A stretch of DNA of 64,000 nucleotides, from positions 37,028-101,027 of the forward strand of contig NZ_JWMA01000174.1 of the NCBI RefSeq assembly GCF_000812465.1, in the 5' to 3' direction. The notes under the pieces were generated by a model. It was not told the DNA's origin. It did not search any database and saw only the letters and a program-made list of their open reading frames with translations. Position 1 is the stretch's first letter, and each line of letters starts with the position of its first letter. Positions 1-8,245 of the stretch are shown here, one piece after another. The position numbers were made by a program, and so were the translations under genes. Origin of the DNA: Cupriavidus sp. IDO (GTDB taxonomy: Bacteria > Pseudomonadota > Gammaproteobacteria > Burkholderiales > Burkholderiaceae).

Positions 1-857
1 CTGGCATCGATTTCCGCATCTGGCCCGATATCGGCGATCCCGACAAGGTCGGCTACCTGGCAGCCTGGGAGGCGCCGGACCGCATCGCAGAGCGGTTCCC
101 GAACCTGCAGGTATTGTTTTCGACCGGAGCCGGCATCGACCAGTTCGACCTGGACGCGCTGCCTGCGCACGTACCGCTGGTGCGGATGATCGAGCCCGGC
201 ATCGTCGACGGGATGGTGGAGTACGTTGTGTTCTCGGTCCTTGCGCTGCATCGCGACATGCCGGCATACCGGCGGCAGCAGGCGCAGGAAGCGTGGAGGC
301 CCCTGCAGGTGCGCGCGGCACATGAGTGCCGCCTCGGCGTGCTTGGTCTGGGCTCGCTGGGGCAGGCCGTGCTGGAGCGGCTGCGGCTGTTCGGGTTCGA
401 CTGTGCCGGCTGGGCAAGGTCGTCGCGCAGCCTGGAAGGGGTGCAGTGCTATGCCGGCCAGCAGACCCTGGACGCGTTCCTGGCCCGCACCGACATCCTG
501 GTTTGCCTGCTGCCACTCACGGATGAAACACGTGGAGTATTGAGCGCTCGCGTATTTGACGCCCTGCCACATGGGGCAGGGCTGGTGCATGTCGGGCGCG
601 GGCAGCACCTGAACGATGCCGACCTGCTGTCCGCGCTGGATGCGGGGCAGATCGGCGAGGCCATTCTCGACGTCACGCATCCCGAGCCGCTGCCTGCCGG
701 CCACCCGTTGTGGCGCCACCCCAGGGTATGGCTCACGCCCCATATTGCCAGCATGACGCAGCCGGGCACGGCGGCGCGGGTCGTGCTCGACAATCTGCGC
801 CGCCTGCAGCGCGGCGAACCGCTGATCGGGCTGGTGGACCGTGCGAAAGGGTACTGA
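1..857 (+). CDS. GhrA-like 2-hydroxyacid dehydrogenase (5' end outside window)
   Basis: C-terminal part of a D-isomer-specific 2-hydroxyacid dehydrogenase of the glyoxylate/hydroxypyruvate reductase A type. The reading frame is already open at base 3, so the start lies upstream of the window. The NAD(P)-binding Rossmann motif is visible as LGVLGLGSLGQAVLERL, followed by the usual dehydrogenase features: VHVGRGQHL, the catalytic-region DVTHPEPLPAGHPLW segment and the LTPHIAS motif carrying the active-site histidine. Such enzymes reduce glyoxylate or hydroxypyruvate with NADPH in the cytoplasm. The exact substrate cannot be told from the fragment. An Lrp-type regulator gene follows on the same strand about 100 bases downstream. 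Confidence 0.88.
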   Translation, partial: GIDFRIWPDIGDPDKVGYLAAWEAPDRIAERFPNLQVLFSTGAGIDQFDLDALPAHVPLVRMIEPGIVDGMVEYVVFSVLALHRDMPAYRRQQAQEAWRPLQVRAAHECRLGVLGLGSLGQAVLERLRLFGFDCAGWARSSRSLEGVQCYAGQQTLDAFLARTDILVCLLPLTDETRGVLSARVFDALPHGAGLVHVGRGQHLNDADLLSALDAGQIGEAILDVTHPEPLPAGHPLWRHPRVWLTPHIASMTQPGTAARVVLDNLRRLQRGEPLIGLVDRAKGY

Positions 858-953
858 AAGGCGATGCGGTGCCTCACTTTCCGGCGTGCCCCGATTGCCC
901 TCGCCGAACCATGCGGGGACAATGTGATTCAGTCATCCCAGTCTTGAAAGCCC

Positions 954-1448
954 ATGTCCGCCCCCATCAAACTTGACCGACTCGACCTCCGCATCCTTGC
1001 CCAGCTGCAAAAGAACGGCCGCATGACCAACGTGGATCTCGCCGATGCCGTGGGTCTTTCTGCAAGCCCGTGCCTGATTCGCGTCAAGCGGCTGGAGCAG
1101 GCCGGCTATATCGGCGGATACAGCGCCCAGATCCGGATGGACAAGCTGGGCGATATTCTCACGGTGTTCACCGAGATCACGCTGGAGGACCACCATCGCG
1201 AGGACTTCGCGCGCTTCGAGAAGGCGGTGTGCGCGGTGGACGAGATCGTCGAATGCCACCTTGTCAGCGGCGGCTATGACTACCTGCTCAAGTTCATCAC
1301 CCGTGGGGTCAATCACTACCAGGAACTGATGGAAAGCCTGCTGGAGCGCAATATCGGGATCGAGAAGTACTTCAGCTTCATCGTGATCAAGTCGCCTTTC
1401 ATCAAGACGCACTATCCGATCGAACGCCTGTTTCCATCGACAACCTGA
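954..1448 (+). CDS. Lrp/AsnC family transcriptional regulator
   Basis: A 164-residue protein of standard Lrp/AsnC length. Residues about 6-65 form the winged helix-turn-helix (LDRLDLRILAQLQKNGRM, then VDLADAVGLSASPCLIRVKR). Residues about 70-150 fit the RAM (ligand-binding, oligomerisation) domain, ending in the typical TSFVIKS-like strand seen here as FSFIVIKSPFIKTHYP. Members bind DNA as octamers and sense amino acids or other small metabolites. No target is evident; the upstream reductase gene on the same strand is one candidate. The 3' end overlaps the convergent AraC-type gene by 37 bases. Confidence 0.9.
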   Translation: MSAPIKLDRLDLRILAQLQKNGRMTNVDLADAVGLSASPCLIRVKRLEQAGYIGGYSAQIRMDKLGDILTVFTEITLEDHHREDFARFEKAVCAVDEIVECHLVSGGYDYLLKFITRGVNHYQELMESLLERNIGIEKYFSFIVIKSPFIKTHYPIERLFPSTT

Positions 1449-1906
1449 GCCCTGGGCATTGGCGGGCTGCGGCCAGCCTTCGCATTCCCCGAGGGCGGTG
1501 CGCTGGCCGTCTGGAACTGCCGTGGCGTCATGCCGCAGACGCTCTTCAGGCAGCGCGTGAAGTGGCTCTGGTCATAGAATCCGCACTCGTGCGCGGTAAG
1601 CGCCGGAGAGTGGCCCTGCCTGAGCAACCACTGCGCGCGCCGGATTCGTTTCAAGCTGATGTAGCGATGCGGCGTCATCCCGACCGTCAGCCGGAACACG
1701 GTCACGAATCGTCCGACGCTGAGCTGAACCAGGTCGGCAAGCAGCGGCAGTGGCAGCGGTTCGCCCAGATGCTGGTGAATATAGGCCAGCGCGGCGCCCA
1801 GGCGGGGATGATCAGGGTCATCCGCAGTGCGGCCTGGGGCGTGCGGTAGAGAGGATGCAACGGTCTTACTCATGCAGTCGAGCATAAGTGCAACGTTGCC
1901 GTGCAT
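1412..1906 (-). CDS. Short AraC-family transcriptional regulator
   Basis: About 164 residues, nearly all of it the C-terminal DNA-binding module of AraC/XylS regulators: two helix-turn-helix units, the first around LPLLADLVQLSVGRFVTVF, the second ending in ECGFYDQSHFTRCLKSVCGMTPRQFQ. AraC proteins usually have a roughly 150-residue N-terminal sensor domain, which is absent, so this is either a minimal regulator or a truncated one. The start is uncertain: ATG at 1906, an upstream GTG at 1909, and internal ATGs at 1885 and 1873 are all possible and none has a strong Shine-Dalgarno sequence. It is convergent with and overlaps the end of the Lrp gene. Confidence 0.8.
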   Translation of the reverse strand: MHGNVALMLDCMSKTVASSLPHAPGRTADDPDHPRLGAALAYIHQHLGEPLPLPLLADLVQLSVGRFVTVFRLTVGMTPHRYISLKRIRRAQWLLRQGHSPALTAHECGFYDQSHFTRCLKSVCGMTPRQFQTASAPPSGNAKAGRSPPMPRAQVVDGNRRSIG

Positions 1907-2006
1907 CACGCTGATCTTGCCGATCTAGTCCATATCGAATTGCAAACTGTGCTGTCCGGAACGCAGAATCTGCGGTACGGGTGTAGCCGGGGGGATCTGG
2001 TGATCC

Positions 2007-2897
2007 TCAATCCACCGTGCGTGACGGAGCCTTTTTATCTCGCTGCAGTGCTGCGGGAGGATATTGAATCACGGATGGCAGCCCCAGGAGCGCGCGGGCC
2101 TGGGCCACCGTTGCCACAGGGCGCCCATACTCCTCGCACAATGCCGCTACCTGGCTGACCAGCGCGGCGTTGGAGGGCGCCAGTGTTTGCTTGTCGAGCC
2201 GCACGTTGTCCTCCAGGCCGGTGCGGCAATGGCCGCCCAGTTCGAGCGACCAGCGCGCCATCGTCAACTGGTCCCGGCCGATGCCGGCGCCGGTCCAGGT
2301 GGCATCGGGCGCCAGGCGCCGCAGGGTGTGCACGTAGAAGGCGAGCACTTCGCGATCGACCGGCATTGCATTCTTGATGCCCATCACAAACTGGATATGC
2401 AGTGCGCCGTCGATCTTGCCGGACTGTTGCATGGCCACTGCCTGGAAGATCATCGACAGGTCGAAGGCCTCTATCTCGGGCTTGATGGCGTAGGCCTTCA
2501 TTTCCGCGGCGAGCCACTCCACCAGCTCTGGCGGATTGTCGTAGACCCTTGTCGGGAAATTGACCGATCCTGTGGCAAGCGACGCCATGTCCGGCCGCAG
2601 CGACAGCATCCCGCCTCGCTCCCTTCCCGCGCCTGAGCGGCCGCCCGTGGAGACCTGCGTGATGATGCCCGGCGCATGCTTGCGGATTCCCTCCAGCACG
2701 CGGGCAAAGCGTTCCGGGTCCGAGGACGGTGTCTCGTCGTCATTGCGTACGTGCAGGTGGACGAGCGTGGCGCCCGCCTCGAACGCTGCCTGGGTGGACT
2801 CCACCTGCTCGCTGACGGTGATCGGCACGGCGGGGTTGTCCCGCTTGCGCGGCAGCGAGCCGGTGATGGCGACGGAGATGATGCAGGGCTGGGTCAT
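2007..2897 (-). CDS. Beta-keto acid cleavage enzyme (BKACE, DUF849)
   Basis: 296 residues, normal length for the BKACE family, whose founder is 3-keto-5-aminohexanoate cleavage enzyme. Family enzymes combine a beta-keto acid with acetyl-CoA to give acetoacetate and a new acyl-CoA, using a zinc ion. The zinc ligands expected for the family are visible: the HLH pair at residues 47 and 49 (ATLVHLHVRNDD) and a glutamate at about 229 (GHCRTGLEDN). The gene is 30 bases downstream of catB1 on the same strand and probably co-transcribed. Inference from context: the substrate could be 3-oxoadipate, giving succinyl-CoA plus acetoacetate at the end of the catechol branch. This specificity is not shown by the sequence. 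Confidence 0.88.
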   Translation of the reverse strand: MTQPCIISVAITGSLPRKRDNPAVPITVSEQVESTQAAFEAGATLVHLHVRNDDETPSSDPERFARVLEGIRKHAPGIITQVSTGGRSGAGRERGGMLSLRPDMASLATGSVNFPTRVYDNPPELVEWLAAEMKAYAIKPEIEAFDLSMIFQAVAMQQSGKIDGALHIQFVMGIKNAMPVDREVLAFYVHTLRRLAPDATWTGAGIGRDQLTMARWSLELGGHCRTGLEDNVRLDKQTLAPSNAALVSQVAALCEEYGRPVATVAQARALLGLPSVIQYPPAALQRDKKAPSRTVD

Positions 2898-2927
2898 ATC
2901 GGCTCCCGAAGTGGTGATTGCAGCGGA

Positions 2928-4073
2928 TCAGGCGCGGTCGCGCCGATAGTGGGCGAGCTTGTCCTCGTCCAGTGCCATGCCGAGGCCGGGACCCTGCGGC
3001 AGGTGCAGCGCGAAGTCGCGGTAGACGGGGCGCTCGGCCACGACGTCGTCCTTCAGCAGCAGCGGCCCGAACAGCTCCGTGCCCCACGCCAGTTGCGGCA
3101 GCGTGGCAAAGCCGTGGGCGGCGGCGATGGTGCCCACGCTGCCTTCCAGCATGGTTCCGCCGTAGAGGGCGATGCCCGCCGCGTCGCCGACCGCGGCGGT
3201 GCGCAGCATGCCGAAGATGCCGCCGGACTTGGCAATCTTCAGCGCGAAGACGTCGGCCGCGCCGAGGCGGGCCAGTTCCATCGCGTCCTCGGGGCCGCAT
3301 ACGGCCTCGTCGGCCATGATGGGCACCACGAAGCGGGCCGCCAGCCGGGCCAGCGCGGCGCGCTGCTCGCGTGGCGTGGGCTGTTCGATCAGGTCAATGC
3401 CGGCGGCTTCCAGCATGGCGATGCCGGTGGCGGCATCCGCCTCGTTCCAGGCCTGGTTGACGTCCACGGTGACCCGCGCCCGCTCGCCCAGCGCGCGCTT
3501 GATCGCGGAGACGTGCGCCACATCCTCGCGCACGCTGCGCCGGCCGATCTTGAGCTTGAAGGTGTTGTGGCGGCGCTCGGCCAGCAGGCGCTCGGCCTCG
3601 TCGATGTCGCGCGCGGTGTCGCCGCTGGCCAGCGTCCACAGCACCGGCAGGGTGTCGCGCACGGCGCCGCCGAGCAGCGTCGACAGCGACACGCCGAGAC
3701 GCTTGCCCTGCGCGTCGAGCAGCGCGGTTTCCAGCGCCGACTTGGCGAAGCGGTTGCCGCGTGCCACCTTGGCTAGCCGTGCCATGGCGGCGTGCACGTT
3801 GGTAGCGTCCTGCCCGAGCAGCGCCGGGGCGAGGTAAGTGTCGATGGTCAGCTTGATGCCCTCGGGGCTCTCATCGCCATACGACAGGCCGCCGATGGTG
3901 GTGGCCTCGCCGATGCCTTCAACGCCATCGGCGCAGCGCAGGCGGACGATCACCAGGGTCTGCCGCTGCATGGTCGCCATCGCGAGCTGGTGCGGCCGGA
4001 TGGTGGGCAGGTCGACCAGGATGGCCTCGATCGACTCGATCGCCGTTGCGCTTGCTTGTGTCGCCATTTCCAT
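2928..4073 (-). CDS. catB: Muconate cycloisomerase, copy 1
   Basis: 381-residue enolase-superfamily enzyme that lactonises cis,cis-muconate to muconolactone in the catechol branch of the 3-oxoadipate pathway. The family residues are present: the KLK pair at residues 173 and 175, metal ligands D204 (VDVNQAW), E230 (IEQPTPRE) and D255 (MADEAV), and the second catalytic lysine K279 (ALKIAKSGG). An ATG at 4067 is an alternative start. It lies downstream of a LysR gene on the same strand, with a perfect ATAC-N7-GTAT operator 82 bases upstream, and is followed by the BKACE gene. A second catB at 11175-12299 encodes a protein identical at roughly nine residues in ten by eye. Confidence 0.95.
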   Translation of the reverse strand: MEMATQASATAIESIEAILVDLPTIRPHQLAMATMQRQTLVIVRLRCADGVEGIGEATTIGGLSYGDESPEGIKLTIDTYLAPALLGQDATNVHAAMARLAKVARGNRFAKSALETALLDAQGKRLGVSLSTLLGGAVRDTLPVLWTLASGDTARDIDEAERLLAERRHNTFKLKIGRRSVREDVAHVSAIKRALGERARVTVDVNQAWNEADAATGIAMLEAAGIDLIEQPTPREQRAALARLAARFVVPIMADEAVCGPEDAMELARLGAADVFALKIAKSGGIFGMLRTAAVGDAAGIALYGGTMLEGSVGTIAAAHGFATLPQLAWGTELFGPLLLKDDVVAERPVYRDFALHLPQGPGLGMALDEDKLAHYRRDRA

Positions 4074-4150
4074 ACCTTTTTGATGCAGTTGAACGTTGCA
4101 TCGGAGTATGGGAGGCTAATTCTGGGGTGTCCAAGACCATCGGCGTCTGA

Positions 4151-4173
4151 TTTCATACCTGGAAAGTATGAAA
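4151..4173 (-). promoter_or_regulatory. LysR (CatM/BenM-type) operator upstream of catB1
   Basis: Perfect inverted repeat with 8-base arms TTTCATAC and GTATGAAA separated by 7 bases. The core ATAC-N7-GTAT at 4155-4169 is the consensus bound by BenM and CatM. It sits between the end of the LysR gene and the start of catB1, so it probably controls catB1 and the following cleavage-enzyme gene. Binding is inferred from the motif. Confidence 0.8.
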
Positions 4174-4186
4174 CGCCGTTTGCGCC

Positions 4187-5104
4187 TTATTCCTTCTGCG
4201 GCGGCAGGAAGGCCATGCCTTCTTCCTCGTAGAGCTGGTAGATCATGTCCCGCAGCGAGCGCAGGTCGGCCGACTCGTCCAGCATGCGCGTGCTCATGAT
4301 GATGGGTGACACCAGCTTGGGGTCGTCCAGCTCCTTGTAGGTCACGTCGCCCCGCTTGAGCCCGTAGACGCTGCTGGGCACCACCGAGATGCCTTCGCCC
4401 ATCGCCACCAGCCCGAGCGCGATCTGCAGCTCGCGCACTTCGTGCAGGCGGCGCGGCTTCAGCGCGCGGTCGTGGAAAGCGGCCAGCACCTGGTCGGCAA
4501 AGCTGGGGCGCGGCGCCTTGGGGAAAATGATCAGCGGCTCGCCCACGAGGTCGTGCAGCGCAAGCTGGGGCTTGATGTCAGTCAGCGGATGGCCAACCGG
4601 CAGCGCCACGATCATGCGCTCCTCGCGCAGCACCACGCGCCGCACCGACGGGTCCTCGTGCCGAATGCGCCCGAAGCCCACGTCGATGCGCCCCTCCTTG
4701 AGCGCCTTGATCTGGTCCATGGTCGACATCTCGTGCAGGCTCAGTTCCAGATCGGCGTGCATCTGCCGGAAGCGCCGGATGATGCGCGGCAACATCCCGT
4801 ACAGCGTGGAGCCGACAAAGCCGACCGAGATCTTGTGCTCGATCTTGCCAACCCGCTTGGTCATCGCCTGCAGTTCCGCGGTCTGGGCCAGCAGTTGCAG
4901 CGCGTGGGTATAGAAGAAGCGCCCGGTGTCGGTCAGTTTCAGCGGGCGCGAGTGGCGCTCGAACAGTTGCACACCCAGGTCGTCCTCCAGTTGCTGGATC
5001 TGGCGCGACAGCGGCGGCTGTGCGATATGCAGCCGCTCGGCCGCCCGGGTGAAGTTGCGTTCCTCTGCCACGGCCACGAAGTAACGCAGGTGCCGCAATT
5101 CCAA
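4187..5104 (-). CDS. catR: LysR-type regulator of catechol/benzoate genes, copy 1
   Basis: 305 residues; N-terminal LysR winged helix (residues about 1-60, MELRHLRYFVAVAEERNFTR, AQPPLSRQIQQLEDDLG) followed by a PBP2-type effector domain, close in style to CatR, CatM and BenM, which respond to cis,cis-muconate and benzoate. The start is a TTG at 5104, seven bases after a perfect AGGAGG; starting at TTG gives the MELRHLRYF opening shared with the second LysR copy. It is divergent from catA, and the shared 146-base gap carries the ATAC/GTAT sites. Whether it is the benzoate or the muconate sensor cannot be told. Confidence 0.92.
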   Translation of the reverse strand: MELRHLRYFVAVAEERNFTRAAERLHIAQPPLSRQIQQLEDDLGVQLFERHSRPLKLTDTGRFFYTHALQLLAQTAELQAMTKRVGKIEHKISVGFVGSTLYGMLPRIIRRFRQMHADLELSLHEMSTMDQIKALKEGRIDVGFGRIRHEDPSVRRVVLREERMIVALPVGHPLTDIKPQLALHDLVGEPLIIFPKAPRPSFADQVLAAFHDRALKPRRLHEVRELQIALGLVAMGEGISVVPSSVYGLKRGDVTYKELDDPKLVSPIIMSTRMLDESADLRSLRDMIYQLYEEEGMAFLPPQKE

Positions 5105-5108
5105 GACT

Positions 5109-5134
5109 ATACCTCCTGAGTATCAAGCGGATAC
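5109..5134. promoter_or_regulatory. LysR binding site, three phased half-sites, catR-catA gap
   Basis: ATAC at 5109, GTAT at 5120 and ATAC at 5131, each separated by exactly 7 bases. The first two form the BenM/CatM consensus ATAC-N7-GTAT; the third half-site continues the same 11-base phase. The element overlaps the Shine-Dalgarno of the divergent catR, as expected for an autoregulated LysR promoter. Confidence 0.75.
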
Positions 5135-5201
5135 TAAATCAGTGTTGGACTGCCAAAACTGCCGTTGACTATGCTCCATCCGTGCCCGGAAGACAAGCTT
5201 G

Positions 5202-5216
5202 ATACCTGTAAAGCAT
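5202..5216. promoter_or_regulatory. Second, imperfect LysR site upstream of catA
   Basis: ATAC-N7-GCAT, one mismatch from the ATAC-N7-GTAT consensus, ending 34 bases before the catA start. LysR regulators of this type commonly use a strong recognition site and a weaker activation site nearer the promoter; this would fit the weaker one. Functional assignment is inference. Confidence 0.5.
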
Positions 5217-5250
5217 GGACCGGGACCCCACCACAAATATGGAGACCCTC

Positions 5251-6174
5251 ATGACTCACTCGGAAATCGACGCCCTGGTCCACAGCTTTATCGTCGCCAC
5301 CGGCACGCAAGGCACCCCCGACCCGCGCGTGCAGCAGGTGGTCGTCCGCCTGACCGCGGACTTGTTCAAGGCGATCGAGGACCTCGACCTGAGCGCCAGC
5401 GAAGTCTGGAAGGGCATCGAGTACTTCGCCGAGGCGGGCGCCAGCCAGGAGCTGGGCCTGCTCGCCGCCGGCCTGGGGCTGGAACGCTTCCTCGACGTCC
5501 GCGCCGACGAGGCCGAAGCCCGCGCCGGCCTGACCGGTGGCACCCCGCGCACCATCGAAGGCCCGCTCTACGTGGCCGGCGCCCCGGAAAGCACCGGCTT
5601 TGCCCGGCTCGACGACGGTAGCGACGACAGCAAGGGCGAAGTCCTGTTCATGCAGGGCACGGTGTATGGCGCCGACGGCAAGCCGCTGCCCGGCGCCAGG
5701 GTCGAGGTGTGGCACGCCAACCTGATGGGCAACTACTCGTTCTTCGACAAGACCCAGTCGCACTTCAACCTGCGCCGCACCATCGTCACAGACGCCAACG
5801 GCCGCTACCAGTTCCGCAGCAACGTGCCCAACGGCTACGGCTGCCCGCCGGAAGGCACCACCCAGCGCCTGCTGGACCAGCTCGCGCGCCACGGACGGCG
5901 CCCGGCCCACATCCACTTCTTCGTGTCGGCGGACGGCCATCGAAAGCTGACCACGCAGATCAACATCGACGGCGACGAATACCTGTGGGATGACTTCGCC
6001 TTCGCCAGCCGCGAGGGGCTGGTGCCGGCGGTGACCCGCGTCGCCGACGCCGCCGCGCTCGACAAGCACGGCGTGGACAAGCCGTTCGCCTCGATCGACT
6101 TCGATTTCCGGCTGCTGCCGGAGCAGGCCGGCGCGCCCGCCGCCGAGGTGGAGCGCCAGCGCGCCGCCGCCTGA
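5251..6174 (+). CDS. catA: Catechol 1,2-dioxygenase
   Basis: 307 residues from ATG 5251. It opens catechol between the two hydroxyl carbons to cis,cis-muconate with a non-haem Fe(III). All four iron ligands are visible: Y162 (GNYSFFD), Y196 (PNGYGCP), H220 and H222 (RPAHIHFF). The N-terminal helical linker domain (about residues 1-100) typical of catechol dioxygenases is present. The ATG at 5251 is preferred over in-frame ATGs at 5215 and 5239 because GGAGA lies 5 bases before it. The gene is 104 bases upstream of benA on the same strand with no LysR-like site between them, so catA-benABCD is probably one transcript. Confidence 0.96.
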   Translation: MTHSEIDALVHSFIVATGTQGTPDPRVQQVVVRLTADLFKAIEDLDLSASEVWKGIEYFAEAGASQELGLLAAGLGLERFLDVRADEAEARAGLTGGTPRTIEGPLYVAGAPESTGFARLDDGSDDSKGEVLFMQGTVYGADGKPLPGARVEVWHANLMGNYSFFDKTQSHFNLRRTIVTDANGRYQFRSNVPNGYGCPPEGTTQRLLDQLARHGRRPAHIHFFVSADGHRKLTTQINIDGDEYLWDDFAFASREGLVPAVTRVADAAALDKHGVDKPFASIDFDFRLLPEQAGAPAAEVERQRAAA

Positions 6175-6278
6175 TTTTCCGTAGTGCCGCCCGCCGCGCG
6201 GGCCGGCAGATCCAGTCCGGGCGGCAGCGCCATGCGCAGCGCCGCCCCGGCGACAAGACATCGGCAGGAGACAACTCC

Positions 6279-7712
6279 ATGATCCCCATCTATCCGGAGG
6301 GCACCGCCCCCGTTCGCCCCGGCGCGAAGCGCCTCGACCTGGATACCTTCCTGGTGGAAGACAAGGCAAGCGGCGACTACCGGCTGCACCGCGCGGCCTT
6401 CACCGACGAAGACCTGTTCGAACTCGAGATGAAGCACATCTTCGAGGGCAACTGGATCTACCTGGCCCACGAAAGCCAGATCCCGAACAACAACGATTAC
6501 TACACCACCCATATCGGCCGCCAGCCGGTGGTAATTGCGCGCAACCGCCAGGGCGAGCTGAACGCCTTCATCAACGCGTGCAGCCATCGCGGCGCCATGC
6601 TGTGCCGCCACAAGCGCGGCAACAAGGCCACCTATACCTGCCCGTTCCACGGCTGGACCTTCAACAACAGCGGCAAGCTGCTGAAGGTGAAGGACCCCGA
6701 GAACGCCGGCTACCCTGACTGCTTCAACAAGGAAGGCTCGCACGACCTGAAGAAGGTGGCGCGCTTCGAGAACTACCGCGGCTTCCTGTTCGGCAGCCTG
6801 AACGCGGACGTGCCGCCGCTGAAGGACTTCCTCGGCGAAGCGGCCCGCATCATCGACATGATCGTCGACCAGTCGGCCGACGGGCTCGAGGTGCTGCGGG
6901 GCTCGTCCACCTACACCTTCGAGGGCAACTGGAAGCTGCAGGCCGAGAACGGCGCCGACGGCTACCACGTGTCGGCGGTGCACTGGAACTATGCCGCGAC
7001 CACCAGCCACCGCAAGCAGGCGAACGCGCAGGAAGACAAGATCCGCGCCATGGACGCCGGCAAGTGGGGGCAGCAGGGCGGCGGCTTCTACGCCTTCGAG
7101 CATGGCCACATGCTGCTGTGGTCGCGCTGGGCCAATCCGGAGGACCGCCCCAACTTCAGCCGCCGCGAGGAGTTCGCCGGGCGCTGCGGCGCGGAAACCG
7201 CGGACTGGATGATCCAGAACTCGCGCAACCTGTGCCTGTACCCCAACGTCTACCTGATGGACCAGTTCGGCTCGCAGATCCGCCTGCTGCGTCCGCTGGC
7301 CGTCGACAAGACCGAGGTCACCATCTACTGCATCGCGCCGAAGGGCGAATCCGACGAGGCGCGCGCGCGCCGCATCCGCCAGTACGAAGACTTCTTCAAC
7401 GTCAGCGGCATGGCCACGCCGGACGACCTCGAGGAATTCCGCGCGTGCCAGCAGGGCTACGCCGGCCAGGCACTGGCCTGGAACGACATGTGCCGCGGCG
7501 CGAAGCACTGGATCGACGGTGCCGACGAGGCCGCGCAGCGCATCGGGCTCAAGCCGGTGATGAGCGGCGTGCGCACCGAGGACGAGGGTTTGTACACGGT
7601 GCAGCACCGCTACTGGCTGGAGGTGATGAAGCAAGCCGTGGCAGAGGAATCCGCCGCGGCCGCGAACGAAGCCACCAATGCCACCGACGCCGCCGCAGGG
7701 AGCGCAGCATGA
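6279..7712 (+). CDS. benA: Benzoate 1,2-dioxygenase, large subunit
   Basis: 477 residues; catalytic alpha subunit of the ring-hydroxylating dioxygenase that converts benzoate to its cis-diol. Rieske [2Fe-2S] ligands are C101, H103, C121 and H124 (ACSHRGAMLC and CPFHGW). The mononuclear iron site is seen in NGADGYHVSAVHW (H230, H235) with an acidic ligand near residue 382. A GGCAGGAG ribosome site precedes the ATG by about 10 bases. The stop overlaps the benB start as ATGA, so translation of the two subunits is likely coupled. Product assignment to benzoate rests on the neighbours catA, benC and benD. Confidence 0.95.
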   Translation: MIPIYPEGTAPVRPGAKRLDLDTFLVEDKASGDYRLHRAAFTDEDLFELEMKHIFEGNWIYLAHESQIPNNNDYYTTHIGRQPVVIARNRQGELNAFINACSHRGAMLCRHKRGNKATYTCPFHGWTFNNSGKLLKVKDPENAGYPDCFNKEGSHDLKKVARFENYRGFLFGSLNADVPPLKDFLGEAARIIDMIVDQSADGLEVLRGSSTYTFEGNWKLQAENGADGYHVSAVHWNYAATTSHRKQANAQEDKIRAMDAGKWGQQGGGFYAFEHGHMLLWSRWANPEDRPNFSRREEFAGRCGAETADWMIQNSRNLCLYPNVYLMDQFGSQIRLLRPLAVDKTEVTIYCIAPKGESDEARARRIRQYEDFFNVSGMATPDDLEEFRACQQGYAGQALAWNDMCRGAKHWIDGADEAAQRIGLKPVMSGVRTEDEGLYTVQHRYWLEVMKQAVAEESAAAANEATNATDAAAGSAA

Positions 7713-8224
7713 GCACCGCCGACATCACCCTCGACAAGCCGGTCGACCTGGCCGCCATCCAGTCCTTCCTGTACCGCGAGGCTCGCCTGCTCGACGACGA
7801 AGAGTGGGACGCATGGCTTGCGTGCTACCACCCCGACGCGAAGTTCTGGATGCCATGCTGGGATGACGACGGCAAGCTGATCACCGACCCGCAGCGCGAG
7901 ATCTCGCTGATCTATTACCCGACCCGCCAGGGCCTGGAAGACCGCGTGTTCCGCATCAAGACCGAGCGCTCCAGCGCCACCATTCCGGACACGCGCACCA
8001 GCCACAACCTGAGCAACGTCGAATTGCTTGGCATCGACGGCGACACCTGCACCGTGCGCTTCAACTGGCACACGCTGAGCCATCGCTACCAGACCACCTA
8101 CAGCTACTTCGGCATGTCGCGCTACAAGCTCGACCTCTCCGGCGCGCAGCCACGCATCCTGGACAAGTACGTCGTGCTCAAGAACGACTACATCAACCAG
8201 GTCATCGACATCTATCACATCTGA
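7709..8224 (+). CDS. benB: Benzoate 1,2-dioxygenase, small subunit
   Basis: 171 residues; beta subunit of the benzoate dioxygenase alpha3-beta3 oxygenase, a structural scaffold of the SnoaL-like cone fold with no cofactor. Recognisable family segments are LYREARLLDDEEWDAWLACY near the N-terminus and the conserved C-terminal DKYVVLKNDYINQVIDIYHI. The start ATG overlaps the benA stop by four bases (ATGA). BenC follows after a 21-base gap with a GGAGG site. Confidence 0.95.
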   Translation: MSTADITLDKPVDLAAIQSFLYREARLLDDEEWDAWLACYHPDAKFWMPCWDDDGKLITDPQREISLIYYPTRQGLEDRVFRIKTERSSATIPDTRTSHNLSNVELLGIDGDTCTVRFNWHTLSHRYQTTYSYFGMSRYKLDLSGAQPRILDKYVVLKNDYINQVIDIYHI

Positions 8225-8245
8225 TCCAGGCTGGAGGAACGCGCC

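Noticed and set aside
5835..7634. A 599-codon minus-strand open frame opposite catA and benA
   Set aside because: Antisense to genes with intact catalytic residues; repetitive Val/Ala/Arg composition.
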